Assembly: GCA_965222015.1 (NCBI GenBank)
Contig: CBDCTL010000023.1
Coordinates: 186,001-250,000, forward strand
Source of the DNA: JANQPX01 sp965222015
GTDB taxonomy: Bacteria > Pseudomonadota > Alphaproteobacteria > Geminicoccales > Geminicoccaceae
Direction of reading: 5' to 3'
DNA: 64,000 nt
Part shown: one piece after another, positions 63,338 to 64,000 of the stretch
How positions within the stretch are numbered: position 1 is the first letter of the stretch
How the letters are laid out: the number at the start of each line of letters is the position of its first letter
Notes under the pieces: generated by a model
The model's input: the letters and a program-made list of their open reading frames with translations, nothing else
Told to the model about the DNA's origin: nothing
The model's database searches: none
Position numbers and translations under genes: made by a program

Positions 63338-63823
63338 ATGACGAAAGGATCACAAACCATGCCCTTCGGCGAAGCGACGGCTGAGGATCAGAGCTTCATG
63401 GCGATGGCGCTGGAGGAGGCGGCGCGCGGTTTCGAGGGCGGCGGCGTGCCGGTGGGCTCGGTCATGACGGCCGGCGGCAGCGTGCTCGCCCGCGGCCACA
63501 ATCGCCGTGTGCAGGACGGCGATCCCATCGCCCACGGCGAAATGGACTGCCTTCGCCGCGCCGGCAGGCGCCCTCATTATCGGGACGTCACCCTCTACAC
63601 CACGCTCAGCCCCTGCATGATGTGCACCGGCACGATCCTGCAGTTCGGTATCCCGCGCGTGGTGATCGGCGAGCGCGAAAACTTCGAGGGCAATGCCGAT
63701 TTCCTCGCCGAGCGCGGCGTCGAGGTGGTTCTCCTGAACGATCCCGACTGCATCGCCCTGATGCGCCGCTTCATCGGGGAAAAGCCCGAGCTCTGGAACG
63801 AGGACATCGCCGAAGAAGGCTGA
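63338..63823 (+). CDS. cytosine deaminase, yeast Fcy1-like
   Basis: Encodes 161 aa. Zinc site HGEMDCLRRAG and TTLSPCMMCTGTILQFGIPR, with the C-terminal PELWNEDI, closely resemble fungal cytosine deaminase rather than TadA or the bacterial CodA. Converts cytosine to uracil (and likely isoguanine-type bases). Cytosolic. ATG 63338 follows GGAGGGGAAGC. Confidence 0.88.
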   Translation: MTKGSQTMPFGEATAEDQSFMAMALEEAARGFEGGGVPVGSVMTAGGSVLARGHNRRVQDGDPIAHGEMDCLRRAGRRPHYRDVTLYTTLSPCMMCTGTILQFGIPRVVIGERENFEGNADFLAERGVEVVLLNDPDCIALMRRFIGEKPELWNEDIAEEG

Positions 63824-63913
63824 GCCCGCGCGGCGGTGCCAAGGGAATAACAGCTCGCCGCGATCGAGCGATCGAAGACGGGGCGGCGATCCATCCTGTA
63901 GGAGACTCCAGGC

Positions 63914-64000
63914 TTGCTGGACGTGCTGCGGCATCCGACCTTCGCAAGGCTGTTCACGGCGCAGGTCGCGGCCCTTCTCGGGACGGGGCTGCTCACGGTG
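63914..64000 (+). CDS. MFS transporter, N-terminal fragment
   Basis: Starts at TTG 63914 behind GGAGA and runs off the window. LDVLRHPTFARLFTAQVAAL and GTGLLTV are typical of the first helix of MFS efflux proteins. Only 29 codons visible. Confidence 0.65.
   Translation, partial: MLDVLRHPTFARLFTAQVAALLGTGLLTV

Overview
The window looks like chromosomal DNA from a high-GC alphaproteobacterium, probably Rhodospirillales/Geminicoccales-like. The main pointers are the gene order rpmH-rnpA-yidD-yidC-engB-argB, the run DUF2007-methyltransferase-sppA-glyQ-glyS-ppdK divergent from a polyprenyl synthetase gene, an LdtR-type MarR regulator, a non-zinc-type HemB and a full-consensus CtrA box. The taxon is an inference. 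GTG and TTG starts are common. No prophage, CRISPR array or intact transposon was seen.

Layout. 1-2.8 kb: two unknown lipoproteins, a 40-bp direct repeat and a decayed group II intron reverse transcriptase. 2.8-5 kb: a MoxR AAA ATPase with a CoxE-type VWA protein. 5-9 kb: FMN reductase, ADP-ribosylglycohydrolase-like protein, and a GT4 plus WecG/TagA glycosyltransferase pair. 9-12 kb: a GH2 glycosidase coupled to a 2-hydroxyacid dehydrogenase. 12-23 kb: mixed single genes (lipoproteins, rhomboid, YdcF-like, YbaK, hydratase, SH3 protein, SDR, cyclase, membrane protein, DUF924, AhpD-like, LdtR). 23.5-34.4 kb: hemB followed by an FGGY kinase, convergent with an operon that encodes ABC permeases, a binding protein, a second FGGY kinase, a glycerol-1-phosphate-dehydrogenase-like enzyme, a GpsA-like enzyme and an RpiB-type isomerase. 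This reads as uptake and kinase-first catabolism of a polyol or sugar. 34.4-43.3 kb: meaB (frameshifted), ppdK, glyS, glyQ and a tightly packed upstream set. 43.6-46.6 kb: polyprenyl diphosphate synthase and a secreted M23-like protein. 46.6-54.4 kb: tRNA-Pro(CGG), a striking cysteine-rich protein of unknown family with its own terminator, then DUF1203, pentapeptide-repeat, exported PCMT-like, PaaK-like and membrane proteins. 54.4-59.7 kb: argB, engB, yidC, yidD, rnpA, rpmH. 59.9-63.2 kb: two tandem DUF547 proteins and a sensor histidine kinase behind a CtrA box. 63.3-64 kb: a yeast-type cytosine deaminase and the start of an MFS transporter.

Three themes deserve attention. (1) The polyol-type cluster combines two polyol-phosphate dehydrogenases of different superfamilies with an RpiB isomerase. 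(2) Two short dispersed palindromic repeat families occur at several intergenic sites. (3) There are several apparent frameshifts (meaB twice, the GpsA-like gene, the cyclase signal peptide), some at runs of five C/G, so either real decay or sequence error is possible.
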